Made by a program: the position numbers and the translations under genes. The notes under the pieces are model-generated. The model ran no database searches, was not told the origin of the DNA, and saw only the letters and a program-made list of their open reading frames with translations. From assembly GCA_937916395.1 (NCBI GenBank), contig CALFTN010000068.1, positions 1 through 64,000 of the forward strand: DNA of 64,000 nt. The letters are read 5' to 3'. Source of the stretch: an uncultured Clostridia bacterium (GTDB taxonomy: Bacteria > Bacillota > Clostridia > Oscillospirales > Acutalibacteraceae). This document shows, piece by piece, positions 1-8,611 of the stretch. Each line of letters starts with the position of its first letter. Position 1 is the stretch's first letter.

Positions 1-16
1 AAATGTGAATTAACCC

Positions 17-36
17 AATTCCAATAGGTCGAACAG
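17..36. repeat. Degenerate half copy of the hairpin downstream of the GNAT gene
   Basis: This 20-nt stretch matches 1043-1062, the 3' arm of the inverted repeat after the acetyltransferase gene, at 18 of 20 positions. The acetyltransferase gene is therefore flanked by related sequence on both sides. It may be the trace of a small repeat element. The copy is too short and too near the window edge to say more. Confidence 0.4.
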
Positions 37-88
37 TTAGGAAAATAAGAATTTGACAGGATGGTTTCTAAAGCAAAGGAGATAGAAT

Positions 89-1027
89 ATGAAAATAAAA
101 AAGTTTCAATTGGATGCGGATTTGCAAAGCTTAGAAGAATATTTAAGAAATCAATATCTGGAAAATAAGAATATGACTTCATGGCTGCCAGAAAGACTCC
201 ATGATTTGATTTATAGAATGGGGGCGCAAGAAACTGATGGCGGCAGGAAAAAGTCTGTAGATTATATTTTCTTGTGCGAAGAAGATGCAAAAATTATCGC
301 TTGCATTCTTCCCGACGGCGACTCAATCTATATAAGCATCAAAAATGGTTATGAACAACTGTTTGGCTCCCTGCTTGCCTATAGTGAGGAAAACTGTCTG
401 CCTCTATTTAGCAGAGAAGAAGATGGCTCAATAGATTTTTTGGTGGTTACCAATGACAGCCTAACCTATAGGCAAGAAATTCTTATGGGGTTGGGGTATA
501 AAAGGCAGATTGAAGCAGATTATGATAATTGCGTGTATCCTTTGGAGTTAAATGTTTCAATTGATTTACCCGAAGGCTTTAGGCTTCTGTACGGCGAAGA
601 GTACGATGATGAAGAAAACAAGTGGAGTGCTTGTAGTTTGGGTTTCCATCCAGACCTTGAAGCGCCTGATTACAGAAATGGAATGAATCCTTATTTCTCG
701 CGCAAAGATTCATCGATGTATCAAGATAGTTTTGAATGCATTGTGGTGGATGAAAACACTTGTGAAAAAAACGATGTTTGTTCTTACTGTTTTGTCTATG
801 TTGATAAAGAAACAAGAACGGCATATATCGAACCAGTCAGCACAAGAGAGAAATACCGACACAAGGGGATTGGTACTGCTATGATGCATGGGGTTATGCA
901 GAGATGCAAAGAAAAAGGTATAGAAAAATGCTACGTTAATTCTTATGATTGGCGAAGAAAGTTTTATAACGCAGCTGGGTTTATTACAGAAGACAGTATA
1001 GGTTTTTGGCATAAAACAATAAAATAA
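89..1027 (+). CDS. GNAT-family N-acetyltransferase
   Basis: This 312-residue protein is probably a cytoplasmic acyl-CoA-dependent N-acetyltransferase of unknown substrate. The C-terminal 80 residues hold the acetyl-CoA-binding signature of the GNAT fold: a beta strand (TAYIEPVSTREKYRHKGIG) where R-x-x-G-I-G forms the pyrophosphate loop, followed by a helix and the closing FYNAAGF motif. The N-terminal 200 residues are acidic and have no clear match. They may be a degenerate second GNAT domain, as in other roughly 300-residue members. The ATG follows AAAGGAG at 74-80 with good spacing. The gene stands alone, with its own terminator at 1103-1124. The family call is secure; the substrate cannot be read from sequence. 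Confidence 0.85.
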   Translation: MKIKKFQLDADLQSLEEYLRNQYLENKNMTSWLPERLHDLIYRMGAQETDGGRKKSVDYIFLCEEDAKIIACILPDGDSIYISIKNGYEQLFGSLLAYSEENCLPLFSREEDGSIDFLVVTNDSLTYRQEILMGLGYKRQIEADYDNCVYPLELNVSIDLPEGFRLLYGEEYDDEENKWSACSLGFHPDLEAPDYRNGMNPYFSRKDSSMYQDSFECIVVDENTCEKNDVCSYCFVYVDKETRTAYIEPVSTREKYRHKGIGTAMMHGVMQRCKEKGIEKCYVNSYDWRRKFYNAAGFITEDSIGFWHKTIK

Positions 1028-1032
1028 ACATT

Positions 1033-1062
1033 CTGTTCGACAAATTCCAATTTGTCGAACAG
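1033..1062. repeat. Perfect 14-bp inverted repeat after the GNAT gene
   Basis: CTGTTCGACAAATT (1033-1046) is the exact reverse complement of 1049-1062, with only CC between. No T-run follows, so it does not look like a simple terminator. Its 3' arm recurs imperfectly at 17-36. It could be a repeat-element end or a protein-binding palindrome. Confidence 0.6.
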
Positions 1063-1102
1063 ATGAATTTTGGATTTTATGAAACAACATTACAAAATTT
1101 TA

Positions 1103-1124
1103 GGAGCAGATTTCTGCTCCTTTT
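1103..1124 (+). terminator. Intrinsic terminator of the GNAT gene
   Basis: GGAGCAG (1103-1109) pairs with CTGCTCC (1114-1120) across a 4-nt loop. A run of four T, then CTTT, follows at once. This is a standard factor-independent terminator, 75 nt after the stop codon of the acetyltransferase gene. Confidence 0.8.
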
Positions 1125-1228
1125 CTTTAATTAACGTATAGCTTCTTTACACCTTGCTACTATTGCTTTTAGCCAACTACTATGTTACAATTAACGTAGT
1201 AAACTTAAATTCATTGAGGAGATTAATT

Positions 1229-1738
1229 ATGGGATTATTTGATAAATTTAAAAAGAAAAGTAACAGTTTAACAATAGAAGAAATTATATCTAAAGACTAT
1301 AATCAAAAATATTTTGATGAATGTAAATATATTTGGAAAAATTATGTCCCTAAAAGAGGCCAAGCAACTAATTTACAAGGTGAACTATTGAGAGAAATAG
1401 AAAAAATTCGTTGTGAAGCGCAAGATAACGGAAATATAAATTGGGATGATGATTTTTCTTATTTTTGTGATTTTATTAGCAATAAATTATCTGAACAATC
1501 AATATATTCCACTCAAGAAAAAGAAGAAATTAGTTTAATTATGTCTTATTTAAAAGAATGTGGTATGTACGCTCAAAAATTCAACAGTGGTAAAATTTCA
1601 GAAAAAGATATTGATGCAAACAAAATTGCATATACAAAAGATAATCTGTATGACATAATCGCTGATAAAATAGGACAATTACAAAAAGAAAATAATAATC
1701 CGATACCTTATGAAAAAAACAATAATATCAATAGATAA
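1229..1738 (+). CDS. Hypothetical acidic cytoplasmic protein
   Basis: This 169-residue protein is not recognised. The open frame extends upstream to 1154, but the ATG at 1229 is preferred. It follows TTGAGGAG at a proper distance and gives a natural N terminus (MGLFDKFKKK, short and basic). The product is helical, rich in Lys, Glu and Asn, with no signal peptide, membrane segment or metal motif. A conserved-looking aromatic and acidic stretch (NINWDDDFSYFCDF, residues about 70-83) sits in the middle, and the C terminus is Asn-rich and probably disordered. The gene lies alone between the acetyltransferase and the rhamnosidase gene. Such lone small acidic genes are sometimes immunity proteins, but nothing here proves that. 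Confidence 0.6.
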   Translation: MGLFDKFKKKSNSLTIEEIISKDYNQKYFDECKYIWKNYVPKRGQATNLQGELLREIEKIRCEAQDNGNINWDDDFSYFCDFISNKLSEQSIYSTQEKEEISLIMSYLKECGMYAQKFNSGKISEKDIDANKIAYTKDNLYDIIADKIGQLQKENNNPIPYEKNNNINR

Positions 1739-1804
1739 CTTCAGTTCATTAAACTAAATTTCAAAAGAAAAAGGTTTACCACAGTAACATTACGGAGGAT
1801 TCCT

Positions 1805-4144
1805 ATGCAAGTTTTACAAACAATTATTTCTTATCTCGCAATAGCGGCAGCTTTTATCACTTCACTTTTTCCACAGGGGGATTTAAAATTGATACCATTT
1901 TCAAATAATTATAATATTCCCGATACTATTCCTGAATACTCTGTGATTTCTACCAATGAGAAAAATGACTGGGATGCAAAATGGATATGGGATAAAGACA
2001 ATATTAATGAGAACAATGTATGGATGTGCTTTAATAAAAAAGTAAAACTCAATAAAGTTCCAGAAGAGCTTATTGCTCACATCTCTGCTGACTCTAAATA
2101 TTGGCTTTACATAAACGGCGAAACAGTTGTTTTTGAGGGTAGTGTAAAACGAGGTCCTGAGAAAAATAGTGGCTATTATGACAGTATAGATATTGCACCT
2201 TATCTGAAAAAGGGTGAAAACTCAATCTGTGCTTTAGTGTGGTATTGGGATAATGAAACAAGCTACTCTTATAGCAGTAGTGGCCAGGGTGGTTTCATTT
2301 TTGAAGCAATTGCTGAAAAAATTTCTATAGCATCTGACAAAAGCTGGAAGGTAAAAAGAAACCCGGCTTTTGTTAACAGTTCTCTTTATCCACCTAACTA
2401 CCGTCTCCCTGAATACAGTATTTATTATGATGCAAGAGAAGAAATTGGTGCGTGGATAAATGAAGAATATGACACTTCTCTCTGGGAAGCTGCAACTGAA
2501 TATGCAGTTGGTGGTGAGGGTGTTTATGGCAAGCTTTATCCTAGAGGTATACCATTCTTAAAAGATTTTGGTCTTAAGGACTACGAAAACTCAAGTGACT
2601 ATGAAAACTACACTGTTACTAACGCTTTCGGTGAAAAAATCACTGTAGACATTCCTTATAATGCACAGCTTACGCCTTATCTTAAGGTTATAGCACCTGC
2701 AGGCAAAAAAATCCGCATAACAACCGAAAACACTTTAATCGGTGCTGTTTCAACCACATATATTACCAAAGAGGGCGAACAGGAATTTGAGGCTTTAGGC
2801 TGGTTTAATGGTGAACATATTACTTACAAAATACCAAAGGGCGTAACTGTTGTTTCTTTAAAATATCGTGAAACCAGCTATGACAGCTCATTCTGTGGCA
2901 ACTTTAAGTGTAATGATGAATTCCTTAATTCATTGTGGCAAAAATCTTTAAGAACACTTTATGTTACTATGCGTGACAATTTTATGGATTGTCCTGACAG
3001 AGAAAGAGCTCAGTGGTGGGGTGATGTCACAAGCGAAATGATTATGACAATGTACTCTATGGATAGTAATTCCTACTTATTGTATCAAAAAGGTGTCGAA
3101 GCAATGCTTTCTCACGTTGACGACACAAAAATACTTCAAACAGTCGTTCCTATAAACGGTGACTATTTTGAGCTTCCTGTTCAGCAATTAGCTGGAATCG
3201 TAGGTTTTCTTACTTACTATGAGTACACAGGTGACCAAGCTTTTTTAGAAAAGGTTTACCCTGCTTCACTTGATTATCTCAAGCTCTGGGAAATTGGCGA
3301 AAACAATCTTGTGGTTCATCGCAGTGGCTCTTGGGACTGGCCAGACTGGGGCAACAAAGCAGATATGACTGCAATAGAAAATGCCTGGGTTTATTATGCT
3401 CTTTCCGCCACAGAAAAAATGGCAAATATTTTAGAAAAAGATGAAGATATTCAATTCATCAAAGACAGAAAAAACACTATTCAGAAAGGTTATAAAACGC
3501 TCTGGACAGATGAAGGCTTCAAAAGCGAAGATGTAAAAAATCCTGACGACAGAGCCAATGCTCTTGCAGTTTTGTCTGGACTCGCAGAAAAAGAGCAATA
3601 TAACACTATCAAAGCCGTTCTCACAAACGCAAGAAATTCAAGTCCATATATGGAATATTATGTTCTTGAAGCCCTTTGCAAAATGGGTGAATATAAAACA
3701 GCAAATGACAGAATCAGGGACAGATATGTAGATATGATGACTGAAGATTACTCTACCCTTTGGGAATTCTGGGATTCCTGGCGTGGCACTATGAATCACG
3801 CCTGGAGTGGTGGTCCTCTCGTTATAATGAGCAAACATTTTGCAGGCATCTCGCCAATTGAAGCTGGCTATAAAAAGCTTAAAATTGAGCCTCAATACTC
3901 ACTCTCTGACACTATGAGCTGTACTGTGCCAAGTGTAAAGGGGTTAATCACTATGGAGTATGAAAAAATCGATAATAAATTTATTATTGAGCTCACCCTC
4001 CCACAAGAAATTAAAACTGTTTTATACGTACCAACAGGCGCTACTGTAAAAATCAATTCAGAAGTTCATTACAAAAATGGTGAGTATGTAAACGGTGAAA
4101 TCAGTAACGTAGAAATAGTGGAAAAACCACTCAATAACAAATAA
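1805..4144 (+). CDS. Alpha-L-rhamnosidase (GH78)
   Basis: This 779-residue enzyme should remove terminal alpha-L-rhamnose from plant or bacterial glycans. The N terminus is hydrophobic (residues 4-22) and could be a weak signal peptide or anchor, but it lacks the usual basic start. A beta-sandwich N domain with lectin-like features precedes the (alpha/alpha)6 barrel. The family hallmark MDCPDRERAQWWGD lies at about residues 395-408 and carries the acidic catalytic region. A second conserved patch, GSWDWPDWG, lies near residue 507. The C-terminal beta domain starts after WSGGPLVIMSKHFAGI. The ATG follows ACGGAGG. The GH95 gene starts 28 nt downstream, so the two probably form one glycan-degrading unit. 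The family call is strong; the linkage is inferred. Confidence 0.9.
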   Translation: MQVLQTIISYLAIAAAFITSLFPQGDLKLIPFSNNYNIPDTIPEYSVISTNEKNDWDAKWIWDKDNINENNVWMCFNKKVKLNKVPEELIAHISADSKYWLYINGETVVFEGSVKRGPEKNSGYYDSIDIAPYLKKGENSICALVWYWDNETSYSYSSSGQGGFIFEAIAEKISIASDKSWKVKRNPAFVNSSLYPPNYRLPEYSIYYDAREEIGAWINEEYDTSLWEAATEYAVGGEGVYGKLYPRGIPFLKDFGLKDYENSSDYENYTVTNAFGEKITVDIPYNAQLTPYLKVIAPAGKKIRITTENTLIGAVSTTYITKEGEQEFEALGWFNGEHITYKIPKGVTVVSLKYRETSYDSSFCGNFKCNDEFLNSLWQKSLRTLYVTMRDNFMDCPDRERAQWWGDVTSEMIMTMYSMDSNSYLLYQKGVEAMLSHVDDTKILQTVVPINGDYFELPVQQLAGIVGFLTYYEYTGDQAFLEKVYPASLDYLKLWEIGENNLVVHRSGSWDWPDWGNKADMTAIENAWVYYALSATEKMANILEKDEDIQFIKDRKNTIQKGYKTLWTDEGFKSEDVKNPDDRANALAVLSGLAEKEQYNTIKAVLTNARNSSPYMEYYVLEALCKMGEYKTANDRIRDRYVDMMTEDYSTLWEFWDSWRGTMNHAWSGGPLVIMSKHFAGISPIEAGYKKLKIEPQYSLSDTMSCTVPSVKGLITMEYEKIDNKFIIELTLPQEIKTVLYVPTGATVKINSEVHYKNGEYVNGEISNVEIVEKPLNNK

Positions 4145-4172
4145 TTAAAAATATTTTTTAGGTTGTGAAATT

Positions 4173-6503
4173 ATGTCAACAAAACTCTGGTATGATGAAT
4201 TTATAAATGATTGGATGTGGGCGTTACCCTTAGGCAACGGCAGAATTGGTGCAATGCAATATGGCAACCCACATTGTGAACAGATTGAAATAAACGAAGA
4301 ATCCCTCTGGAGTGGCAGACAGATTGAAGAACAATATCACGCTTCCCCTGAAGCACTTAAAGAAATCCGTCAGCTTGTCAGAGAAGAAAAGCTTAAAGAA
4401 GCGGCTCAGCTTGCCAGAAAAACTTTTTTATCTGACCCACCAGTTGTTCGCTCTTATGAAAGCTTCGGTGAAATTTTTATTGATTTCTTTGACAAATCAC
4501 CTTACACAAACTACCGTAAGGAACTGGAATTAAGCGAAGCCATCACCAGAATTTTCTGGACAAAAAGTAAAATAAACTTTAAAAGTGAATGTTTTATAAG
4601 CGAAGATTCCGACGCCTTTGTTTACAAGGTAGAAACTGACAATAAACCATTCTCTTGTAACGTGAGCATTAGGAGAAAACAAGATGCTTACAGCTCTTGC
4701 ACAAATCACGATACAATAATTATGAACGGCAGAATTACATACAGCACACATCACTATTATGGTGAGGGTGGCGAAGGTATGTCATTCGGTGCAAAGCTTC
4801 GCATTAAAACAGATGGTGAATTAACGACTGACCACAGCACAATAACTGTTACCGATGCAACCTATGTAATTGTTTATTCTGCTTTCGAAACTAATTACAA
4901 CGTTAATGAATTTGATATTGACGAATCTTTAGATTTTAAATCAAAATTAAATAAAACAATCGAAAGTATTATAAATGAAGATTATGAAAAAATTAAGGAA
5001 ACTCATATTTCAACTCATAAAAAATGGTTTAATAATGTCGAACTTAATTTAGAAGAAACCGAATTCAGTTCACTCCCTACAAACAAAAGACTCAAAGAAC
5101 TTAATTGGGATGAATATGACCCTGATTTATTTGCTCTTTACTATAATTTCGGCAGATATCTTTTAATTGAAAGTTCAGGTAAAAATGCAAGACTTCCAGC
5201 TAACCTTCAGGGCATCTGGTGTCACGATTTCAACCCACCATGGGGTAGTGACTTCCATACCAATATAAATCTTCAAATGAATTATTGGCCTAGCGAAAGT
5301 GCTAATCTTTCAAAAACCTCTGCCCCATTTATCCATTTTATGAAAATGATAAGTTCTTTCGGTTCTAAAACAGCAAAAGAGCTTTTCGGAGCAAGAGGCT
5401 GGGTTATTAACCACACTACCGACGCTTTCGGAAGAACAGGTGTTCATGACAGCGTAGATTGTGGATTCTTCCCTATGGCAGGTCCTTGGCTTTGCCTTAA
5501 TCTGTGGGAGCATTATGAATACACTGACAGCGTGGAATACCTAAAAGAAATTTACCCTATTTTAAAAGGCTCGTGTGAATTTGTTCAGGACTATTTGACA
5601 GAAAATGAAAATGGTCACCTTATCACATCACCCTCTAACTCTCCTGAAAATGAATTCTATTATATCGATGCTAATGGTGAAAAACAGGAAAGTATGTTTA
5701 CCGAAGGTGCAACAATAGATTTTCAGATTATTCACGCTCTCTTCACACGTACTGTGCATGCTTGCAGAATTCTTAACAAAGATAAAGAATTCTCTGAATC
5801 TCTTTTAGAAGTTTTAAAAAAGCTTCCACCTATGAAAATAAGTGAACGCTACGGAACAATCTGTGAGTGGATTAAGGATTATGAAGAGACTGACCCTGGT
5901 CACCGACACATCTCACATCTTTTCGGACTTTTCCCTGGTGACCAGATTAATGAAAGTAACCCTGAAATTTATGAAGCGGCAAAAAGAACAATTGCTCGTC
6001 GTATAGAAAATGGTGGTGGCTCAACAGGTTGGTCAAGAGCCTGGACCATCTGCTTCTATACCAGACTTAAAGATGGCGAAAATGCATATAACCACCTTAA
6101 ATATTTACTAAAAAAATGCACTGCCAACAATCTTTTTGACATTCATCCTCCATTCCAGATTGACGGTAACTTCGGTGGTGTTGCCGCTATCACAGAAATG
6201 CTTCTTCAAAGTCACCTTGGCTCACCTGATAACAGAATCTCTGAGCTTTTACCAGCTTTGCCAGAGGACTGGCACGAGGGTTCCATTAAGGGCGTAAGAG
6301 CAAGAGGAAATATTACTTTTGACATTTTCTGGGAAAATTCAATTCTTAAAAAAGCCAGTGTTACTGCTGAAAACAACTGCACATTAAGAATTAAATTAAA
6401 TGATAAAACTAAAAATCTCAGTACAAATAAGCCTTATACTATTGAAGACAACTGCTTTACAGCAGAGCTTTCAAAGGGTGAAACATTAGAACTCACCAAC
6501 TGA
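4173..6503 (+). CDS. GH95 alpha-L-fucosidase (or alpha-L-galactosidase)
   Basis: This 776-residue enzyme belongs to GH95, inverting hydrolases acting on alpha-1,2-linked L-fucose or L-galactose. The N-terminal domain has the diagnostic PLGNGRIGAMQYG (residues about 18-30) and INEESLWSG. The catalytic (alpha/alpha)6 barrel has NLQGIW (about 345), WGSDFHTNINLQMNYWP (about 358-374), where Asn residues activate water through Asp, TSPSNSPENEF, and HISHLFGLFPGDQI (about 578-591). There is no signal peptide, so it should act in the cytoplasm on imported oligosaccharides. Length is normal for the family. It pairs with the upstream GH78, and a GH29 fucosidase lies 4 kb on. The ribosome binding site is weak (TTTAGGTTG). 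GH95 membership is clear; fucose versus galactose is not. Confidence 0.9.
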   Translation: MSTKLWYDEFINDWMWALPLGNGRIGAMQYGNPHCEQIEINEESLWSGRQIEEQYHASPEALKEIRQLVREEKLKEAAQLARKTFLSDPPVVRSYESFGEIFIDFFDKSPYTNYRKELELSEAITRIFWTKSKINFKSECFISEDSDAFVYKVETDNKPFSCNVSIRRKQDAYSSCTNHDTIIMNGRITYSTHHYYGEGGEGMSFGAKLRIKTDGELTTDHSTITVTDATYVIVYSAFETNYNVNEFDIDESLDFKSKLNKTIESIINEDYEKIKETHISTHKKWFNNVELNLEETEFSSLPTNKRLKELNWDEYDPDLFALYYNFGRYLLIESSGKNARLPANLQGIWCHDFNPPWGSDFHTNINLQMNYWPSESANLSKTSAPFIHFMKMISSFGSKTAKELFGARGWVINHTTDAFGRTGVHDSVDCGFFPMAGPWLCLNLWEHYEYTDSVEYLKEIYPILKGSCEFVQDYLTENENGHLITSPSNSPENEFYYIDANGEKQESMFTEGATIDFQIIHALFTRTVHACRILNKDKEFSESLLEVLKKLPPMKISERYGTICEWIKDYEETDPGHRHISHLFGLFPGDQINESNPEIYEAAKRTIARRIENGGGSTGWSRAWTICFYTRLKDGENAYNHLKYLLKKCTANNLFDIHPPFQIDGNFGGVAAITEMLLQSHLGSPDNRISELLPALPEDWHEGSIKGVRARGNITFDIFWENSILKKASVTAENNCTLRIKLNDKTKNLSTNKPYTIEDNCFTAELSKGETLELTN

Positions 6504-6565
6504 TATTTCGATTTTAAATCGAGCCTGTTTTATTTTTATAGTGCAGAACTTCTATGATTTAAAAT

Positions 6566-6584
6566 GTTGAAAAAATTTTTCAAC
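6566..6584. promoter_or_regulatory. Palindromic operator candidate over the SDR promoter
   Basis: GTTGAAAAA and TTTTTCAAC form a perfect 9-bp inverted repeat around one central A. It overlaps the -35 box and part of the spacer of the promoter at 6567-6595. A dimeric repressor bound here would block RNA polymerase. It is not followed by a T-run in the direction of any gene end, so an operator is more likely than a terminator. Confidence 0.5.
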
Positions 6585-6595
6585 TGTGATATAAT
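6567..6595 (+). promoter_or_regulatory. Sigma-A promoter for the SDR gene
   Basis: TTGAAA (6567-6572), a 17-nt spacer and TATAAT (6590-6595) with an upstream TG (6587-6588) make an extended -10 promoter. It lies 33 nt before the ATG of the short-chain dehydrogenase. Fifteen bases around the -10 box are identical to the promoter at 8545-8573. Confidence 0.8.
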
Positions 6596-6628
6596 TTTAA
6601 CAATAATGTTTACTTAGAGGTGTTTCAG

Positions 6629-7480
6629 ATGGCAAAGTGGATTGATAATAAAACCGTAATAATTACAGGTGCATCAAGTGGTATCGGCAAGATGCTCGCA
6701 GAGAGGCTTATGAAAGAGCACAACTGTAATGTAATCGGTGTTGCAAGAAGCGAAAAGAAAATGCTCGCATTCGTTGAAGAACTCGGCGATTACGCTAAAT
6801 TATTTTCATATAAGCTTTTTGATGTTTCAAGCTATGACAACTGGCAAGAATTTCATGATTGGCTTGTTGAAAACAATATAAAGCCAGATGTTCTTATTAA
6901 CAACGCTGGTGTTCTCCCTCGTTTTGACAGGCTTATGAACTACTCTAAAGAAGAGATTGATGAATCAATCAATATTGACTTCTATTCTGCGGCATATTCC
7001 TCAAAAATTATGCTTCCTCTTCTTATGGAAAGTGAAACCCCTGCAATTATAAATGTTGCCTCATCTGCAGCACTTATGGCTCTCGGTGGAACATCAATGT
7101 ACTCTGCAAGTAAAGCAGCCGTTAAAGGCTTAACTGAGGCTATGAGAGAAGAGCTCCGTGGTGAAGCTTACATAGGTCTTGTTTGCCCTGGATTTACGAA
7201 AACAGATATTTTCAGAAATCAAGGTGCAACAGATGGTATGAACCTTATAAATATGGTTTCAACTCCTTGTCATAAGGCTGTTAACAGAATTCTCAAAGGT
7301 ATTCTTAAGAAAAAATCATATATCGTAGTTGGCTTTGATGGCAACGCAATGGGCAGATTTAACAGGCTAATGCCTGTGCAAGGCTCAAGACTTTTCAGTT
7401 CTGTAATCAAAGCGTTTAAAATTGACCTTTTTGCTTCAACCTTTGGTTATGAAAAGAAAGGCGACAAGAAACAATTTTAA
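6629..7480 (+). CDS. Short-chain dehydrogenase/reductase (SDR)
   Basis: This 283-residue NAD(P)-dependent classical SDR has an unknown substrate. The Rossmann start carries the cofactor glycine motif TGASSGIG (residues about 12-19). NNAG follows at about residue 92, then catalytic Ser in NVASSAA and the YSASK Tyr/Lys pair. A C-terminal extension of about 70 residues goes beyond the usual 250-residue core. Open frame exists from a GTG at 6620, but that codon lies inside the AGAGG ribosome binding site, so the ATG at 6629 is used. It is a single-gene unit with its own promoter and a bidirectional terminator at 7490-7535. The palindrome over the promoter suggests repressor control. Confidence 0.88.
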   Translation: MAKWIDNKTVIITGASSGIGKMLAERLMKEHNCNVIGVARSEKKMLAFVEELGDYAKLFSYKLFDVSSYDNWQEFHDWLVENNIKPDVLINNAGVLPRFDRLMNYSKEEIDESINIDFYSAAYSSKIMLPLLMESETPAIINVASSAALMALGGTSMYSASKAAVKGLTEAMREELRGEAYIGLVCPGFTKTDIFRNQGATDGMNLINMVSTPCHKAVNRILKGILKKKSYIVVGFDGNAMGRFNRLMPVQGSRLFSSVIKAFKIDLFASTFGYEKKGDKKQF

Positions 7481-7489
7481 AAAAACGAA

Positions 7490-7535
7490 AAAGAGACGAT
7501 GCACTTCAATTGAACTGCTCGTCTCTTTAGTTTTT
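7490..7535. terminator. Bidirectional terminator between convergent genes
   Basis: AAAGAGACGA (7490-7499) pairs exactly with TCGTCTCTTT (7519-7528) around a 19-nt loop. TTTTT follows on the plus strand, and an A-run at 7481-7485 supplies a T-run on the minus strand. It serves both the SDR gene and the convergent hydroxyacid dehydrogenase, whose stop codon lies just inside its edge. Confidence 0.8.
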
Positions 7536-8511
7536 AATATCCTATCTTAAAATCCACAACATTTCTGAGTTTGCCACCTTGCAAGTAGCTTTCAATATTT
7601 TCAAAGCAGATTTTCCAGATTTTATCCTTTGTAGCCTCATCGCCACTAAAGGATGGACCTGCTATGTGTGGGGTGATAATTACATTTTTCATATCCCATA
7701 GCTTTGAATTTTCAGGGAGTGGTTCATTTTCAAAAACATCTAAAACTGCACCTTTGATTTTACCGGCTTCTAAAATTCCGATTAAATCATCAGTAACAAT
7801 AAGACTGCCACGGCCAACATTTACTAAAACCGAGTTTTCTTTCATAAGCGAAAGCATTTCTTTATTCAAAATACCAATAGTTATTTCGGTTTCTGGCAAA
7901 CAACATATTACAATATCTGCTTTCGGTAATAAATAGTCAAGCTCAACCATATCGAAAATCTCGGTGAAGCCCTCTAAAAAATCTTCTTTTGATTTTCTTC
8001 TTATACCAAATATTTCTTTTGCACCTAACACTTTTAGCTTTTTAGCAGTTGTTCTGCCTATATCACCTGTACCAAGAATCAAAACAGTTTTGTTTCTAAT
8101 TGTGTCAACGCTTTCTTTTTTTTGCCAGATGTGATTGCGTTGGTTTTCAATATACAATGGAAAATCTCTGTAAATAGCAAGTATTCCGCCGATTATATAT
8201 TCTGAAATAACTTCACCAAATGCACCACTCGCAGTTGCAAGAACAGCACTTTGAGGGAAGCTTTTCATTTTTAAAAACTTATCAGCACCAGCCCAGGTAA
8301 GCTGTAAAAGCTTTAAATTTTCTGTCAAGGCTAATTCATTCTCAGTAGGCTCACCAAGAATAACTGTCGCATCTTTAAAATCACTTTCGTTTATAGCATC
8401 TAAAAAAACAAGCTTTGCCCTATCGCTGAAACATTCTGAAAACTCTTCTTTTATTTCGCTGTCTGCATTAACTTTAACTAAAATCTTTTCCAAAATCATC
8501 ACCATTTTCAT
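7534..8511 (-). CDS. D-isomer-specific 2-hydroxyacid dehydrogenase
   Basis: This 325-residue enzyme should interconvert a 2-keto acid and a D-2-hydroxy acid with NAD(P)H. The nucleotide-binding domain has GTGDIG (about residue 146) followed by a basic RRK, which leans towards NADP. The catalytic residues of the family are visible: Arg in VNVGRGS (about 233), Glu in FENEPLP (about 262) and His in TPHIAG (about 281). Three Met codons lie within the first five residues. The third (8499) gives MILEKILVKV, the usual start of this family, and may be the real one. It is transcribed alone, towards the SDR gene. The exact substrate (glycerate, lactate or another keto acid) cannot be read. Confidence 0.87.
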   Translation of the reverse strand: MKMVMILEKILVKVNADSEIKEEFSECFSDRAKLVFLDAINESDFKDATVILGEPTENELALTENLKLLQLTWAGADKFLKMKSFPQSAVLATASGAFGEVISEYIIGGILAIYRDFPLYIENQRNHIWQKKESVDTIRNKTVLILGTGDIGRTTAKKLKVLGAKEIFGIRRKSKEDFLEGFTEIFDMVELDYLLPKADIVICCLPETEITIGILNKEMLSLMKENSVLVNVGRGSLIVTDDLIGILEAGKIKGAVLDVFENEPLPENSKLWDMKNVIITPHIAGPSFSGDEATKDKIWKICFENIESYLQGGKLRNVVDFKIGY

Positions 8512-8544
8512 TGTATCATTTTAATCGTATCAAATCAATAGTTC

Positions 8545-8573
8545 TTTACTATACTTTAAATCTGTGATATAAT
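8545..8573 (+). promoter_or_regulatory. Promoter of the nine-gene glycan operon
   Basis: TTTACT (8545-8550), a 17-nt spacer and TATAAT (8568-8573) preceded by TG at 8565-8566 form an extended -10 promoter. Genes follow with gaps of 3-27 nt or overlaps up to 20077, with no internal terminator seen. The segment CTGTGATATAATTTT is shared with the SDR promoter at 6584-6598. Confidence 0.7.
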
Positions 8574-8611
8574 TTTTACATATTATTCCAAACAAAGAAA
8601 GTGTGAGTTTT

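Noticed and set aside
6505..6535. Terminator after the GH95 gene (TCGATTT-T-AAATCGA followed by T-rich sequence)
   Set aside because: The 7-bp arms leave a 1-nt loop. A shorter stem is possible but too weak to call.
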